Part shown: positions 62,156 to 64,000 of the stretch, one piece after another
Layout of the letters: every line of letters begins with the position of its first letter
Position numbering within the stretch: the stretch's first letter is position 1
Source: Paenibacillus sp. FSL R7-0273
Lineage (GTDB): Bacteria > Bacillota > Bacilli > Paenibacillales > Paenibacillaceae
DNA: 64,000 nt
Reading direction: 5' to 3'
Assembly: GCF_000758625.1 (NCBI RefSeq)
Contig: NZ_CP009283.1
Span: 7,148,501 to 7,212,500, forward strand
Notes under the pieces: generated by a model
What the model was told of the DNA's origin: nothing
The model's database searches: none
Seen by the model: the letters and a program-made list of their open reading frames with translations, nothing else
Position numbers and translations under genes: made by a program

Positions 62156-62187
62156 AAAAAAAGCAGGCAAGCCAACGCTTACCCGCT
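62156..62187 (-). terminator. intrinsic terminator of araA
   Basis: On the minus strand AGCGGGTAAG pairs with CTTGCCTGCT (two G-U pairs), loop CGTTGG, followed by seven T. It lies 16 nt after the araA stop codon. Confidence 0.85.
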
Positions 62188-62203
62188 CCTCTGAATAATT
62201 AGA

Positions 62204-63628
62204 TTATTTAATGATTACATATTCCAAGCCTACGAGCTTAGCGTAGCTGACGATCTGGTCGGTAGTCAGGTTCAGGGAAACCACGGTGTGGTGACCGCCG
62301 CCGTTCTCGATCCAGGCCTTCACTCCGTCCTGGAAGTTAGGCTTAACTTTCCACAGAACACGCGCTACCGGAAGGTTAGGAGCTGCAACCTCTGGCTCAA
62401 ATGCTTCCACTTCATTGATCAGCAGCTTGTAGTGTGTGCCGAAGTCTGCCATCGATACAACAACGCCTTCGCCTGCTTTGCCGTCAAATACGAGGCGGGC
62501 CGGATCTTCACGGTCGCCGATACCCAGCGGTGATACCAGCACCTTAGGCTTGCTGCTTGCCAGGCTTGGATCAACCTCAAGCATGTGGGACTGCAGAATC
62601 GCTTCCTTGCCTTCTGCCATTTCATACGTGTAATCTTCCATGAAGCCGGTGTTCACGTTGTGGGCCATTACCTTCAGCAGGCGGTCAAGGGCAGCCGTCT
62701 TCCAGTCGCCTTCGCCGGCGAAGCCGTAGCCTTGTGCCATCAGGCGTTGTACAGCCAGACCCGGAAGCTGCTTCATGCCGTGCAGGTCTTCAAAGTTCGA
62801 TGTGAAGGCATTGTAGCCGCCGTTATCCAGGAAACGCTTCAGGGCGATTTCGTAGCTGGCCTGAACCTTAACGCTCGCTTCCCATGCTTCCTTGCTGTAG
62901 CTGCCGTAATCGAAATCGTACTGCTCTGCATATTCAGCGAACAAGGCATTGATCTCTTCTTCCGTTACTTCGTTTACATAAGCAACAAGGTCGCCGATAC
63001 CGAAGTAGTCAACGGTCCAGCCGAACTGGATCTGAGCTTCTACTTTATCGCCTTCAGTAACCCCTACATTGCGCATGTTGTCGCCGAAGCGGGCAACCTT
63101 GATGTTGAAGCTCTCGTTGTAAGCAACCGCTACGTCCATCCACTCGGCAATTTGCTTCTGTACATTAGGGCGCTGCCAGTAGCCTACAACCACTTTATTC
63201 TGTTTGTTCAGGCGGGCATTGATGAAGCCGTACTCACGGTCACCATGGGCAGCCTGGTTAAGGTTCATGAAATCCATGTCGATCGTTGCCCAAGGAATGC
63301 TCTCATTGTACTGGGTAGCCAGGTGAAGAAGAGGCTTCTGCAGCAGCTTGGTGCCGCGGATCCACATTTTGGCCGGGGAGAAAGTGTGCATCCAGGTGAT
63401 TACACCCGCAACCTCATCACGGTAGTTAACTTCCTTCATGATGGTGGTGATTTTGTCCGCGCTGACTGCCAGATCCTGCAATACAAGCGGGTAAGGCAGA
63501 ACGCCGCTGTTATTCAGTGCATCGACCATTTCCTGGGCGTGGGCCTTAACTTCTCCGAGTGCTTCTTCTCCGTACAGATGCTGCGATCCAACAACGAACC
63601 AGAACTGCTTGTCACTAACTGTTGTCAT
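62204..63628 (-). CDS. araA: L-arabinose isomerase
   Basis: Converts L-arabinose to L-ribulose, the first step of arabinose breakdown. Its 474 aa match the family. Signature segments: [16 protein letters not shown] near the start, [35 protein letters not shown] and [14 protein letters not shown], with the Mn-ligand Glu/His residues in these regions. AGAGGATG precedes the ATG. It lies 54 nt after araD on the same strand, so the two are one operon. It should process arabinose released by the GH51 enzyme and imported by the transporters at 36-49 kb. Confidence 0.97.
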   Translation of the reverse strand: MTTVSDKQFWFVVGSQHLYGEEALGEVKAHAQEMVDALNNSGVLPYPLVLQDLAVSADKITTIMKEVNYRDEVAGVITWMHTFSPAKMWIRGTKLLQKPLLHLATQYNESIPWATIDMDFMNLNQAAHGDREYGFINARLNKQNKVVVGYWQRPNVQKQIAEWMDVAVAYNESFNIKVARFGDNMRNVGVTEGDKVEAQIQFGWTVDYFGIGDLVAYVNEVTEEEINALFAEYAEQYDFDYGSYSKEAWEASVKVQASYEIALKRFLDNGGYNAFTSNFEDLHGMKQLPGLAVQRLMAQGYGFAGEGDWKTAALDRLLKVMAHNVNTGFMEDYTYEMAEGKEAILQSHMLEVDPSLASSKPKVLVSPLGIGDREDPARLVFDGKAGEGVVVSMADFGTHYKLLINEVEAFEPEVAAPNLPVARVLWKVKPNFQDGVKAWIENGGGHHTVVSLNLTTDQIVSYAKLVGLEYVIIK

Positions 63629-63682
63629 TTATATTCATCCTCTTCTCTTAAATTGTGATAGTAGGGTAATCCGTACCCAATA

Positions 63683-64000
63683 TTACTTCTGGCCGTAGTA
63701 GGCATCCTTGCCGTGCTTGCGCAAATAGTGCTTATCCAGAATCCGCTGCGGCAGCTCCTCGGCGAAATGATTCAGCTCACGGGCAAAATGGTTCATCTTA
63801 GCCACTTCCTCCAGCACCACACTGTTCATAACAGCGGAATGGGCATCCTTGCCCCAGGTGAATGGTCCATGACCCTTCAGCAGTACGCCGGGAACCGCCA
63901 TAATATCAATGCCCCGCTGCTCAAACGTCTCGATGATTACATGCCCTGTCTCTGCTTCATACCCGCGGTCAATCTCCTCTTGTGTGAGGAACCGGGTACA
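63683..64000 (-). CDS. araD: L-ribulose-5-phosphate 4-epimerase, 3' part
   Basis: Partial gene: the frame runs off the right edge of the window without a start. About 105 C-terminal residues are visible, with TQEEIDRGYEAETGHVIIET, the core GVLLKGHGPFTWG and the C-terminal tail ending GKDAYYGQK, characteristic of AraD. The enzyme makes D-xylulose 5-phosphate for the pentose phosphate pathway. It is expected to be preceded by further ara genes outside the window. Confidence 0.93.
   Translation of the reverse strand, partial: CTRFLTQEEIDRGYEAETGHVIIETFEQRGIDIMAVPGVLLKGHGPFTWGKDAHSAVMNSVVLEEVAKMNHFARELNHFAEELPQRILDKHYLRKHGKDAYYGQK

Noticed and set aside
1..64000. Prophage, insertion sequence or integrative element
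   Set aside because: No transposase, integrase, phage structural gene, attachment duplication or tRNA border was recognised; the accessory-looking modules (Mef-like pump, LanFEG) lack mobility genes here.

Overview
The window looks like a chromosomal segment of a Paenibacillus-type Gram-positive soil bacterium. The basis is: LplB/LplC-type sugar permeases without their own ATPase, YesM/YesN two-component pairs, AraC regulators with extracellular sensing domains, a surface protein with SLH repeats, DUF5696 and Yip1 genes inside a sugar operon, HprK, strong AGGAGG-like ribosome binding sites, and intrinsic terminators. No rRNA, tRNA, transposase, integrase or CRISPR array was recognised.

Layout. 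0.2-7.2 kb (minus): a polysaccharide/oligosaccharide ABC importer (two permeases and a DUF3502-type binding lipoprotein) with its YesM-like kinase and YesN-like regulator. 7.4-10.2 kb: a divergent HprK and a membrane diguanylate cyclase. 10.3-14.4 kb: glycerol use (gldA and a fused DhaK-DhaL kinase), with a divergent PocR/AraC regulator. 14.4-15.8 kb: a 1.4 kb gene-free repeat zone with four unrelated repeat types. 15.8-26.6 kb: mqo, a TPR-SUKH-Imm51-like protein, an AIM24 protein, an AraC regulator plus Fur-boxed siderophore-binding lipoprotein, an Xre regulator, a GNAT enzyme and a secreted PAP2 phosphatase with SLH domains. 26.8-32.8 kb: a membrane AraC regulator, an orphan sugar-binding lipoprotein, and an MXAN_6230/SCO0854-like protein apparently split in two frames.

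33.5-48.8 kb is an arabinan/arabinoside block: a membrane-anchored GH51 arabinofuranosidase, then one long plus-strand run holding two binding proteins (one fused to two carbohydrate-binding-like modules), two permease pairs, an NHL-TPR membrane protein, a Yip1 protein and a DUF5696 protein. No ATPase is encoded, so a shared MsmX-type ATPase elsewhere is likely. The released arabinose would feed araA and araD at the right end (62.2-64 kb). 49.0-53.3 kb is a stand-alone lantibiotic-resistance module (LanFEG-type ABC plus two-component system) without a lantibiotic gene. 54.7-58.8 kb is a complete Fur-boxed siderophore importer.

58.8-62.2 kb holds the two clearest RNA switches. One is a single-aptamer glycine riboswitch with terminator in front of an APC amino-acid permease. 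The other is a macrolide-type attenuator in front of a Mef-like MFS pump: promoter, leader peptide MTPSMRLR, overlapping second mini-ORF, candidate antiterminator and intrinsic terminator. The attenuator is the most striking regulatory finding. The modular binding protein and the double-transporter operon are the most unusual protein-level ones.
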